Assembly (NCBI GenBank): GCA_020048295.1
Contig: JAIFMT010000212.1
Coordinates: forward strand, 1 to 6,810
DNA length: 6,810 nt
Source: Rhodoferax sp.
Lineage (GTDB): Bacteria; Pseudomonadota; Gammaproteobacteria; Burkholderiales; Burkholderiaceae
Reading direction: 5' to 3'
Part shown: in pieces, positions 1-5,946 of the stretch
How positions within the stretch are numbered: position 1 is the stretch's first letter
Layout: the number at the start of each line of letters is the position of its first letter
The notes under the pieces: generated by a model
Databases searched by the model: none
Told to the model about the DNA's origin: nothing
What the model saw: only the letters and a program-made list of their open reading frames with translations
Translations under genes and position numbers: made by a program

Positions 1-1
1 G

Positions 2-481
2 CTGGCCAGGGAACCGGCCTGGGGCTTTGATACTGAATCAAAACCCACCTTCAGCGTCGGTGAAAAGTCAGACGGTCCGCACATTTTGCAGTTGGCAACC
101 TCGGCGCACGCCTGGGTGTTTCAACTGCACGATGAGGCTTGCCGCAGTGTTGCGGCTGAACTGCTGGCTTTGGGCGGCATCACCAAGGCCGGCTTTGGGC
201 TGGGCGACGACCGCAAGCGCATCGTGCATAAGCTCGGTGTGCAGCCAGCGGGGGTGCTCGATCTCAACACCGTGTTTCGGCAGCAGGGCTACCGCAAGGA
301 CATGGGTGTCAAAGGCGCGGTGGCGGTGCTGTTCAACCAGCGTTTCATCAAATCCAAAAAGGCGGCCACCAGCAACTGGGCCAACTTGCAGCTCACCGAG
401 GCGCAATTGGTGTATGCGGCCAATGATGCTTTTGCTGCTATTCGCGTGCTGGCAGCGCTTGAACTCACACCTGGTTTGTAA
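2..481 (+). CDS. DEDDy-type 3'-5' exonuclease (RNase D/WRN-exonuclease-like), 5' truncated by window edge
   Basis: The open frame runs in from the left edge and gives 159 residues before TAA at 479-481; the true start lies outside the window. All three exonuclease motifs are visible: Exo I as FDTE (residues 9-12 of the visible part), Exo II around GFGLGDD (65-70), and Exo III as YAAND (138-142), the Y-x3-D form that marks the DEDDy subfamily. The stretch SNWANLQLTEAQLVYAAND resembles the C-terminal part of WRN/RNase D exonuclease domains. Such enzymes use two metal ions held by the four acidic residues to remove 3' nucleotides from RNA or DNA; the substrate here cannot be told. No HRDC domain follows, so it is a stand-alone exonuclease domain rather than full-length RNase D. 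It converges on the methyltransferase gene, with 18 bases between the stop codons. A TTG at 86 is only an internal codon: starting there would lose Exo I. Confidence 0.88.
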   Translation: MAREPAWGFDTESKPTFSVGEKSDGPHILQLATSAHAWVFQLHDEACRSVAAELLALGGITKAGFGLGDDRKRIVHKLGVQPAGVLDLNTVFRQQGYRKDMGVKGAVAVLFNQRFIKSKKAATSNWANLQLTEAQLVYAANDAFAAIRVLAALELTPGL

Positions 482-504
482 AAAATCAGCCTCCAGCCCT
501 TATT
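480..504 (+). repeat. Partial third copy of the short intergenic repeat at a convergent gene junction
   Basis: An A-rich run followed by GCCTCCAGCCCTTATT (489-504) matches the left half of the repeats at 2186-2242 and 2528-2585 (GCCTCTAGCCCATAC and GCCTGTAGCCCATAT). It begins at the exonuclease stop codon and runs into the end of the methyltransferase gene, whose stop is 500-502. Similarity fades after about 504, where methyltransferase coding sequence continues. A short inverted repeat, GCCC (497-500) with GGGC (505-508), could form a 4-bp hairpin. On the minus strand a T6 run lies about 11 bases beyond it, too far for a classical intrinsic terminator. Confidence 0.45.
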
Positions 505-1126
505 GGGCATGCACCCACACCAGCAGCAGATTGTTGGCCGGCATGGTGTGGCGCTGCGACAGCTTCAAGCCGACTTGCAGCGCCTGCTGCTCAATGTCTT
601 CACGCCAGCGAACACCCCAGGCCGGGTTGCGTTGGCGCAGGCTGGCGTCAAAGTCCAGGTTGCTCTGGGTGGTGACCACCTCTTTTTCGAGGTAAGGCCC
701 GTAAGTCACCAGCCTGCCGCCAGTTGCCAGATACCGCGCGCTGCCGCGCATCAGGCCGATGCACGCCGCCCATGGCGCAATATGCAGCATGTTGGCGCAA
801 AAAATCAGGTCAAAGCGGGCTGGGTCGGCGTCGTCCGGCTGAGCGGGCAGCCAGGGGTCGGCGCACACATCCAGTTGCAGGGCCGGCAGCACATTGCTGG
901 CCCCGGCAAGCGCTGCGTGCAGCGCAATGTCGTGGGCGGCATCGCACTGCGCCTCGCTGGGTTGCCAGCGCCAGTGTGGCAGATGGCTGGCAAACCAGGC
1001 GGCGTGCTGGCCAGTGCCCGAGGCAATTTCCAGTGCCGCCCCGTGGGGCGGCAGCAGTTGCAGCAACTTGTCCAGAATGGGCTGTTTGTTCTGTTCGGCA
1101 GACGGACTGAAGGCGGGTTGTGTCAT
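500..1126 (-). CDS. DUF938-type SAM-dependent methyltransferase
   Basis: The product is 208 residues from ATG at 1126, the usual size for this family. The start is chosen because the protein then opens with MTQPAFSPSAEQNKQPIL, the typical N-terminus of DUF938 proteins; the frame stays open upstream but that sequence is low-quality and overlaps the radical SAM gene. The class I methyltransferase fold shows a SAM-binding motif I LEIASGTGQHA (32-42), a further strand ending in FCANMLHIAPW (109-119), the segment TGGRLVTYGPY (135-145), and the family's conserved end MPANNLLLVW (195-204). It probably transfers a methyl group from SAM, but I know of no established substrate. No clear Shine-Dalgarno precedes the ATG. 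It lies 125 bases downstream of the radical SAM gene on the same strand, so cotranscription is possible. Confidence 0.9.
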   Translation of the reverse strand: MTQPAFSPSAEQNKQPILDKLLQLLPPHGAALEIASGTGQHAAWFASHLPHWRWQPSEAQCDAAHDIALHAALAGASNVLPALQLDVCADPWLPAQPDDADPARFDLIFCANMLHIAPWAACIGLMRGSARYLATGGRLVTYGPYLEKEVVTTQSNLDFDASLRQRNPAWGVRWREDIEQQALQVGLKLSQRHTMPANNLLLVWVHAQ

Positions 1127-1251
1127 GGGTGGCAAGGGGGTTGGTGAATGGGTGTTGCTTGGGCAGTACACGTCGGCGTTGTGGCAGGTGCGGGCCAGTG
1201 GGGGTGAATGCGCTGCGTGGTGGCCGCCTCGCTGCGAGCATAGCCGCTGGC

Positions 1252-2151
1252 TCAAAGCCCACGCTGCCAGCCTGGGCGCAGTCTGGCCAATTCCGGGTGG
1301 TGCATGGCCTGATCGACCTGGGCCAGCAGGCGCTCTTTGTCGGCACCCAGTGTGCCTTTTAGCACCAGCCAGTTGGAGGCGTGGTCGCTTCTGAAGACGG
1401 TGCGCTTGAGCTCCAGTGCCTGCAGGAATAATGCCATTTCGGCAAACAATGCCGGTTGGTCCATCGGCTCCCAATCCGGAAAACCCAGGCGAAAACGTGC
1501 CTCGCCCTGCGGAAAACTCACCACCAATGTGGCCAGATACTCAGGCTGCGTCTGGTTGATCAGGCGTGCCGAGTTGGCAGCGTGTTGCTGCGACAGCACG
1601 CCACCACCCAGCCCGTTGAGCAGCATCACCGAACGGGTGATGCCCGCAGCGCCCAGTTTGTCCAGTGCCTCGCGGGTGGACTCGAAGGTTTCACCCTTGC
1701 TGACGCGTTGCAACACGGCGTCGTCTCCCGACTCCGCCCCCACATACGCCAGCGACAAACCGGCCTCGCGCAGTTCCAGCAGTTCTGACACCGACTTGTG
1801 GCGCAGGTTGCGTGGCAGGCAGTAGCTGGAGACGCGCCGCACCCGGGGCAAATGGGTTTTGATGGCGTGCAGGATCGTCATCAGCCGCCGGGTGGACAGC
1901 GCCAGCGCGTCGCCGTCGCCCAGAAACACCCGCTGCACCGAGTCGGCAAACTGTTCACCGCAGCCACGCAGCGCCGCCAGGGTTTCGTCTTCGTCGCGCA
2001 CGGCAAATTTTTTTTGCGCTGCGGTGTACATCTCGCAATAGGTGCACTGGTTCCAGGAACAACCGTTGGTGACCGGCAAAATCAGCGACTCGGCCTCGCT
2101 GGGCGGGCGAAACACCGGGTTGATGTAACGGATCGGGAAAACGGAGTTCAT
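1252..2151 (-). CDS. Radical SAM protein with C-X4-C-X2-C cluster motif (COG1032-like Fe-S oxidoreductase)
   Basis: A 299-residue protein starts from ATG at 2151; a TTG two codons upstream (2157) is possible but less likely. The N-terminus reads YINPVFRPPSEAESLILPVTNG and then CSWNQCTYCEMY, with Cys31, Cys36 and Cys39 as ligands of a [4Fe-4S] cluster. Spacing is C-X4-C-X2-C, not the canonical C-X3-C-X2-C, and matches a group of uncharacterised radical SAM proteins that I recall with CSHNKCTFC-like motifs. Other shared landmarks are FLGDGDAL (77-83), YVGAESGDD (136-144), LLNGLGG (177-183) and, near the end, FRSDHASNWLVLKGTLGADKERLL (253-276). The protein should cleave SAM reductively to a 5'-deoxyadenosyl radical; its substrate is unknown. 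No cobalamin-binding or SPASM domain is seen. An A8 run in the coding strand (2008-2015) lies just after the cluster motif. The Shine-Dalgarno is weak. Confidence 0.9.
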   Translation of the reverse strand: MNSVFPIRYINPVFRPPSEAESLILPVTNGCSWNQCTYCEMYTAAQKKFAVRDEDETLAALRGCGEQFADSVQRVFLGDGDALALSTRRLMTILHAIKTHLPRVRRVSSYCLPRNLRHKSVSELLELREAGLSLAYVGAESGDDAVLQRVSKGETFESTREALDKLGAAGITRSVMLLNGLGGGVLSQQHAANSARLINQTQPEYLATLVVSFPQGEARFRLGFPDWEPMDQPALFAEMALFLQALELKRTVFRSDHASNWLVLKGTLGADKERLLAQVDQAMHHPELARLRPGWQRGL

Positions 2152-2185
2152 CGGCAACTTTCGGTCTTTTGCAGGTTCATGATGG

Positions 2186-2242
2186 AAAAAATGCCTCTAG
2201 CCCATACAGAATGTGCGCAACATGCTTCAAACGCCATAGCAT
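2186..2242. repeat. Short intergenic repeat, copy B, with hairpin
   Basis: This copy sits between the radical SAM start and the stop codon of the small hypothetical gene, ending at the base before that stop. Over 2193-2242 it aligns without gaps to copy A at 2535-2584; my hand count is 33 of 50 identical, including 13 of 14 in the left core GCCTCTAGCCCATA and GCGCA at the same offset. The right part can fold as ATGCT (2222-2226) with AGCAT (2238-2242). Both copies read in the same orientation. Confidence 0.7.
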
Positions 2243-2488
2243 CTAACGGGCGCTTGTGGCACCGCCCAGCCGGGCGTTGAGTTCCACCTCGTCGGGTGCG
2301 CCAAGCTGCGTGTTGTGCCAGTCGGTGAGCGGCCCGCCACCGGGCAGCACGGCACCGGTGTCGTCATACCCCACGGCCTTGAACTTCCAGGCATCGCCAA
2401 TCCGCTTGAGATTGCCAACGTGCGCGCCGTCGGGCAGGTGGACGCTGTACACGTTGCAGTTGACGCGGGTGAGGGTCAGTGGGCTCAA
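2243..2488 (-). CDS. Small conserved-looking hypothetical protein (about 81 aa)
   Basis: I do not recognise a named family with certainty. The frame encodes LTLTRVNCNVYSVHLPDGAHVGNLKRIGDAWKFKAVGYDDTGAVLPGGGPLTDWHNTQL and ends at TAG (2243-2245). The pattern of hydrophobic strands with a Trp-Lys-Phe core and a GGGPLT turn looks like a small soluble beta-rich protein; there is no signal peptide or membrane segment. The start is uncertain. TTG at 2488 has AGGA seven bases upstream and is preferred; TTG at 2512 would add eight residues (MPTFQDNT) but has no Shine-Dalgarno, and no in-frame ATG exists. The frame is believable because the residues read as folded protein and the end fits the intergenic repeat boundary. 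It is framed by two copies of that repeat. A weak resemblance to small hypothetical proteins of Comamonadaceae is from memory only. Confidence 0.65.
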   Translation of the reverse strand: MSPLTLTRVNCNVYSVHLPDGAHVGNLKRIGDAWKFKAVGYDDTGAVLPGGGPLTDWHNTQLGAPDEVELNARLGGATSAR

Positions 2489-2527
2489 GGTGTTGTCCTG
2501 AAAAGTTGGCAACGTTGGTTTATCAAT

Positions 2528-2585
2528 AAAATTGGCCTGTAGCCCATATGAAACAAGCGCACGAAGCTACCAATAAAATAGCTTC
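2528..2585. repeat. Short intergenic repeat, copy A, with 7-bp perfect hairpin
   Basis: The copy lies upstream of the small hypothetical gene. It opens with an A-rich lead and the core GCCTGTAGCCCATA (2535-2548), then GCGCA (2557-2561), and closes with a perfect inverted repeat GAAGCTA (2563-2569) / TAGCTTC (2579-2585) around a 9-base A-rich loop. It aligns in register with copy B at an offset of 342 bases. In the stem, the A-T pair of copy A (second pair of AAGCT/AGCTT) is a T-A pair in copy B (ATGCT/AGCAT), a compensatory change suggesting that the hairpin is selected. Confidence 0.75.
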
Positions 2586-2783
2586 AAAGCGGCAAGGTCA
2601 AGCCGTTGGCGTGGCGCAGGTTGTTCTGCCACCTGGCCATCCACATTCGCGAGGCGGGGCTGGAGGTTGATGGCTTCGGCGAACGGAAAAAACCTGAGCC
2701 CTTGATGGCGGCTTGTGACAAGTTTGATCTAGGGGCTTTTGACCAACTCATCGTTGCGAACGTAGTGGGTGGTTTCCATGACC
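2586..2783. other. Stretch between glnS and the repeat, without a convincing gene
   Basis: No frame here is persuasive. On the minus strand, an ATG at 2779, straight after the glnS stop, opens a 16-codon frame (METTHYVRNDELVKSP) ended by TAG at 2729-2731. The same frame then stays open for about 53 more codons into copy A (including FFPFAEAINLQPRLANVDGQVAEQPAPRQRL). This could be a gene killed by a stop, or chance; codon third positions are only mildly GC-rich. A T6 run (minus strand) follows a weak AGCCC/GGGCT pairing over a long loop, not a convincing terminator. A plus-strand frame across this region overlaps the end of glnS and has no supporting features. Confidence 0.4.
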
Positions 2784-4643
2784 TTATTTGCCCCAGCTGT
2801 CCTTCAACCCCACCGCCAGGTTAAACACCGGCTTGCACCCTTGCACATGGTCCACCCGATCGGCCACAAAATAACCATGGCGCTCAAACTGGAAGTTCTC
2901 GCCCGGCAACGCATTCGCCAGGGACGGCTCAACGATGGCCGTGATGACCTTCAGGCTACCGGGGTTCAGGCTTTCGAGAAAGTCTTTGCCACCCGCATCG
3001 GGCTGGGCATCGAGAAACAGGCGGTCGTACAGGCGCACTTCGGCGTTCACACCGTTGGCCACACCGACCCAGGTGATGGCGGCTTTGACCTTTACGCTGT
3101 CGCTGCCTGGGGTGCCGCTTTTGGTGTCGGGCACCACGCTGGCCAGTACTTCGGTGATATGGCCGTCGGCATCTTTATTGCAGCCAGTGCATTCAATCAC
3201 GTAGCCACCTTTCAGGCGAATTTTGTTGCCTTCGAGCATTTGACCGTCCGCCCCGGGCCGGGGCGGATACAGGCGTTTGTAGCCTTTGGGTGGCACTTCT
3301 TCAAAATCCTCGCGCTCAATCCACACCTCTTTGCCCATGGTGAAGTGGCGTGTGGGTGCCTCCACGCCTTCGGGCGGGTGGGGCAGGGCAGGTTGCGTGC
3401 AGGGCTCCAGATGACCTGGCGCAAAAACCGCATCCCAATTGGTCAGTACCAGTTTCAACGGGTTCAGCACGGCAAAACCACGCGGGGCCTTGAGCTCCAG
3501 GTCTTCGCGCAGGCAACCTTCGAGCGTGGCGTAGTCGATCCAGCTATCGCTCTTGGTCACGCCAATGCGCTCGGCAAAGGCTTGCAGCGCGGCCGGCGTG
3601 TAGCCACGGCGACGCAGGCCGACGATGGTGGGCATGCGCGGGTCGTCCCAGCCGCTGACCTTGCTTTCATTGACCAAAGCAGCCAGTTTGCGCTTGCTGG
3701 TGATCACATAGGTGAGGTTCAGGCGGGCAAATTCGTATTGCCGGGGCGGCGGGGCGCTCAACAAGCCACCTTCAATCAGGCGCTCCATCAGCCAGTCGTA
3801 AAACGGACGCTGGTCTTCAAATTCGAGCGTGCAGATGCTGTGGGTGATCTGCTCCAGCGCGTCTTCAATCGGGTGGGCAAAGGTGTACATCGGGTAGATG
3901 CACCATTTGTCGCCGGTGTTGTGGTGGGTGGCGCGGCGAATGCGGTAGATGGCCGGGTCGCGCATGTTGATATTCGGGCTGGCCATGTCGATTTTCGAGC
4001 GCAAAACCATCGCGCCATCGGCGTGCTGGCCGTCGCGCATCTCGCGAAAACGTGCCAAATTCTCAAGCGGGCCGCGAACCCTGAACGGGCTGTCCACACC
4101 GGGTTTGCTGAAGTCACCGCGGTTGACGCGCATTTGCTCTGGCGTTTGTTCGTCCACGTAGGCGTGGCCGGCTTCAATCAGATATTCCGCTGCGCGGTAC
4201 ATGAAGTCAAAGTAATCGCTGGCCTGAAACAAATGGCTCTGGCCGTTGGCGTGCCAGTCAAAACCCAGCCAACGCACGGCATCCAGGATGCTGTTGACGT
4301 ACTCAATTTCTTCTTTTTCGGGGTTGGTGTCGTCAAAGCGCATGTGACATACGCCGCCGTAGTCGCGTGCCAGGCCAAAGTTCAGGCAAATGCTCTTGGC
4401 GTGGCCAATGTGCAGGTAGCCGTTGGGCTCGGGCGGAAAACGCGTGCGGATTTTGGCCGGATCGGGCTGGCCGGCGGCGTGGTGGGCACCGTCGCCGGGG
4501 CTGCCAGCCCAGCGCCGAGAAGCGTAGGTGCCATTTTCCAGGTCAGTTTCGATGATCTGACGCAAAAAATTGCTCGGTTTGACGGTATCGGCGGCCACTG
4601 GAGTGTTGGCGGGCTTGTGGGATGGGGGGGTAAGAGAACTCAT
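2784..4643 (-). CDS. glnS: Glutamine--tRNA ligase (GlnRS)
   Basis: Cytoplasmic class I aminoacyl-tRNA synthetase that activates glutamine with ATP and charges tRNA(Gln). The 619-residue product matches bacterial GlnRS along its whole length: NFLRQIIETDL (25-35), RFPPEPNGYLHIGHAKS (68-84) with the HIGH motif at 78-81, RFDDTNPEKEEIEYV (102-116), GWDDPRMPTIVGLRRRGYT (331-349), the KMSKS equivalent as TSKRKL (315-320; MSKRKL in E. coli), and the anticodon-binding beta-barrels ending PVFNLAVGLKDSW (605-617). It is about 65 residues longer than the E. coli enzyme (554), through a longer N-terminus, an insertion before HIGH (about 45-65, AGSPGDGAHHAAG) and insertions in the C-terminal barrels. I recall a similar pre-HIGH insertion in Comamonadaceae. 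ATG 4643 (MSSLTPPSHKP) is chosen although the frame is open further upstream; it has no clear Shine-Dalgarno. It is divergent from the membrane-protein gene, with 160 bases between starts. A C7 run covers codons 5-7. Confidence 0.97.
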   Translation of the reverse strand: MSSLTPPSHKPANTPVAADTVKPSNFLRQIIETDLENGTYASRRWAGSPGDGAHHAAGQPDPAKIRTRFPPEPNGYLHIGHAKSICLNFGLARDYGGVCHMRFDDTNPEKEEIEYVNSILDAVRWLGFDWHANGQSHLFQASDYFDFMYRAAEYLIEAGHAYVDEQTPEQMRVNRGDFSKPGVDSPFRVRGPLENLARFREMRDGQHADGAMVLRSKIDMASPNINMRDPAIYRIRRATHHNTGDKWCIYPMYTFAHPIEDALEQITHSICTLEFEDQRPFYDWLMERLIEGGLLSAPPPRQYEFARLNLTYVITSKRKLAALVNESKVSGWDDPRMPTIVGLRRRGYTPAALQAFAERIGVTKSDSWIDYATLEGCLREDLELKAPRGFAVLNPLKLVLTNWDAVFAPGHLEPCTQPALPHPPEGVEAPTRHFTMGKEVWIEREDFEEVPPKGYKRLYPPRPGADGQMLEGNKIRLKGGYVIECTGCNKDADGHITEVLASVVPDTKSGTPGSDSVKVKAAITWVGVANGVNAEVRLYDRLFLDAQPDAGGKDFLESLNPGSLKVITAIVEPSLANALPGENFQFERHGYFVADRVDHVQGCKPVFNLAVGLKDSWGK

Positions 4644-4679
4644 AAGGCAGATTTTAGGTGGCGCGCCGGGCATCGCTAT

Positions 4680-4697
4680 GATTTGTCCTGGCAAATC
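4680..4697. promoter_or_regulatory. Inverted repeat in the divergent glnS / membrane-protein intergenic region
   Basis: GATTTG (4680-4685) and CAAATC (4692-4697) form a perfect 6-bp inverted repeat with a 6-base spacer, close to an operator half-site arrangement, in the 160-base gap between two divergent genes. No regulator can be named, and no convincing -35/-10 pair was found for either gene. It may be chance; it is recorded because it is the only symmetric site in this shared upstream region. Confidence 0.25.
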
Positions 4698-4790
4698 GCT
4701 GCTTGCGCAGAGTCCAATGGTGCGCTTGTCAGCGGCCACTGCCGCCAAAATCTGGCCGTGGAAATGGCCAACTTGTTTCTTTATGTGCCC

Positions 4791-4797
4791 GAAGGAG
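4791..4797 (+). promoter_or_regulatory. Shine-Dalgarno fixing the membrane-protein start
   Basis: GAAGGAG lies six bases upstream of ATG 4804. It is the strongest ribosome binding site in the window. It decides against the longer open frame that reaches back to 4570 and would overlap the 5' end of glnS. Confidence 0.8.
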
Positions 4798-4803
4798 TCT
4801 GCC

Positions 4804-5946
4804 ATGCCCGAAACCATCGTGTCCGCCAGCGCCCCGGTTGATGCCTCGGCGACGCAAGTGGTGCTGCACCAGGCCGACCTGAACGATGCAGCGCACGCCG
4901 GGCTGATCACGCCGCAACAGGCGATGCTGTTGTGGGCGCGCTGGAGCACCGCTGGCGACGCCTTGGCGGTCGCATCCGTGCAAGAGGTGAGCATGGCGGG
5001 CCCGCGTTTCAGTTTCACCAACACCTTGTATTACTTTGGCGGCATGGTGGCCATCGGTGCCATGACGCTGTTCATGACACTGGGTTGGCAGAGTTTTGGA
5101 GCCTGGGGCTTGGCCGCCATCAGCGGGGCCTATCTGCTGGCCTGCCTGAAGGTGGCAGACCACCTCAAAACCCGCAGCCTGGCCGTGCCGGCGGGTATTT
5201 TGGCAACCCTGGCAGTCTGTCTGGTACCGCTGCTGGTGTGGAGCGTGCAGCAGGGCTTGGGCTGGTGGCCGCCGGGTGGACCGGAGCGCTACTCGGCCTA
5301 CCACACGCACATCAATTGGCGCTGGCTGACCCTTGAATTTGCCACGCTGGCCGCGGGCGTGGTGATGTTGTGGCGCTACCGTCTGCCGTTCATGGTGATG
5401 CCGATTGCCGTGACGCTGTGGTACATGAGCATGGACGTGGCGCATGCGCTGTGGAGTGATGCGGGCTACTGGGATTGGCAGTTCACCCGCGATGTGTCGT
5501 TGCTGTTTGGCCTCACCACGGTGTTGATCGCCCTGTGGGTGGACCTACGCAGCCGCCGCGCGCAGCAGCCCGAGTGGCGGCAGGACTATGCTTTCTGGCT
5601 GTACCTGTTTGGCACGCTGATGTTTTGGGGTGGTCTAAGTCTGCGGGATTCTGGCTCGGAGCTGGGCAAGGCGCTGTATTGCCTGATCAACCTGCTGCTG
5701 GTGTTTACCGGTGCCGCCATCGGGCGGCGGGTGTTCACGGTGTTTGGCGGCTTGGGGGTGGCCCTGTACCTGGGTCACCTTTCGTACAAGGTGTTTGGCG
5801 ACAGCCTGTTGTTTCCGTTTGCCTTGACGCTGCTGGGGCTGGGCGTGGTGGCCTTGGGGCTTTGGTGGCAGCGTCATGAGGCGCAGATCAATCAGCGCCT
5901 GGGGGCCTGGTTGCCAGCCGGATTGCGCCCGATGCCGCCAGGCTAA
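4804..5946 (+). CDS. Multi-pass inner-membrane protein of unknown function (DUF2157-like appearance)
   Basis: The 380-residue product has a soluble N-terminal part of about 70 residues containing HAGLITPQQAMLLWARW (31-47), followed by about ten predicted membrane helices near residues 74-94, 97-117, 126-147, 174-191, 195-214, 230-247, 262-280, 289-308, 310-325 and 335-354, and a short basic C-terminus. There is no cleavable signal peptide. The layout, an N-terminal 'L-I-x-x-x-Q' helix followed by many short-loop helices, recalls DUF2157-type predicted membrane proteins, but that assignment is tentative. A long extra-membrane loop around 150-173 carries WWPPGGPERYSAYHTHINW, rich in Trp, Tyr and His. 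Function and transported substrate, if any, are unknown. It is divergent from glnS, and its TAA stop overlaps the stop of the convergent P-loop NTPase gene. Confidence 0.85.
   Translation: MPETIVSASAPVDASATQVVLHQADLNDAAHAGLITPQQAMLLWARWSTAGDALAVASVQEVSMAGPRFSFTNTLYYFGGMVAIGAMTLFMTLGWQSFGAWGLAAISGAYLLACLKVADHLKTRSLAVPAGILATLAVCLVPLLVWSVQQGLGWWPPGGPERYSAYHTHINWRWLTLEFATLAAGVVMLWRYRLPFMVMPIAVTLWYMSMDVAHALWSDAGYWDWQFTRDVSLLFGLTTVLIALWVDLRSRRAQQPEWRQDYAFWLYLFGTLMFWGGLSLRDSGSELGKALYCLINLLLVFTGAAIGRRVFTVFGGLGVALYLGHLSYKVFGDSLLFPFALTLLGLGVVALGLWWQRHEAQINQRLGAWLPAGLRPMPPG

Noticed and set aside
27..695. 222-codon plus-strand frame across the exonuclease and methyltransferase ends
   Set aside because: It is out of frame with the exonuclease motifs, is rich in Cys, Ser and Arg, and reads through two better-supported genes.
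1228..1238. Short hairpin CTCG-CTG-CGAG between the radical SAM and methyltransferase genes
   Set aside because: A 4-bp stem without a T-run on either strand; too weak for a terminator call.
1127..1474. N-terminal extension of the methyltransferase by 116 codons
   Set aside because: The extension overlaps the radical SAM gene, lacks methyltransferase features, and the family N-terminus begins at the ATG at 1126.
2606..2824. 72-codon plus-strand frame downstream of glnS
   Set aside because: It begins at a non-ATG codon with no ribosome binding site, overlaps the end of glnS and has no recognisable domain.
4570..4803. N-terminal extension of the membrane protein by 78 codons
   Set aside because: It overlaps the 5' end of glnS; GAAGGAG six bases before ATG 4804 gives a clear start.
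2769..4841. 690-codon open frame antisense to glnS
   Set aside because: It mirrors the codon bias of glnS on the opposite strand, has no recognisable domain, and glnS is certain. Long antisense frames are expected in GC-rich genes.
4729..5445. 238-codon frame antisense to the membrane protein
   Set aside because: His/Gln/Arg-rich low-complexity translation typical of an antisense shadow; the sense frame has a strong ribosome binding site and clear membrane helices.
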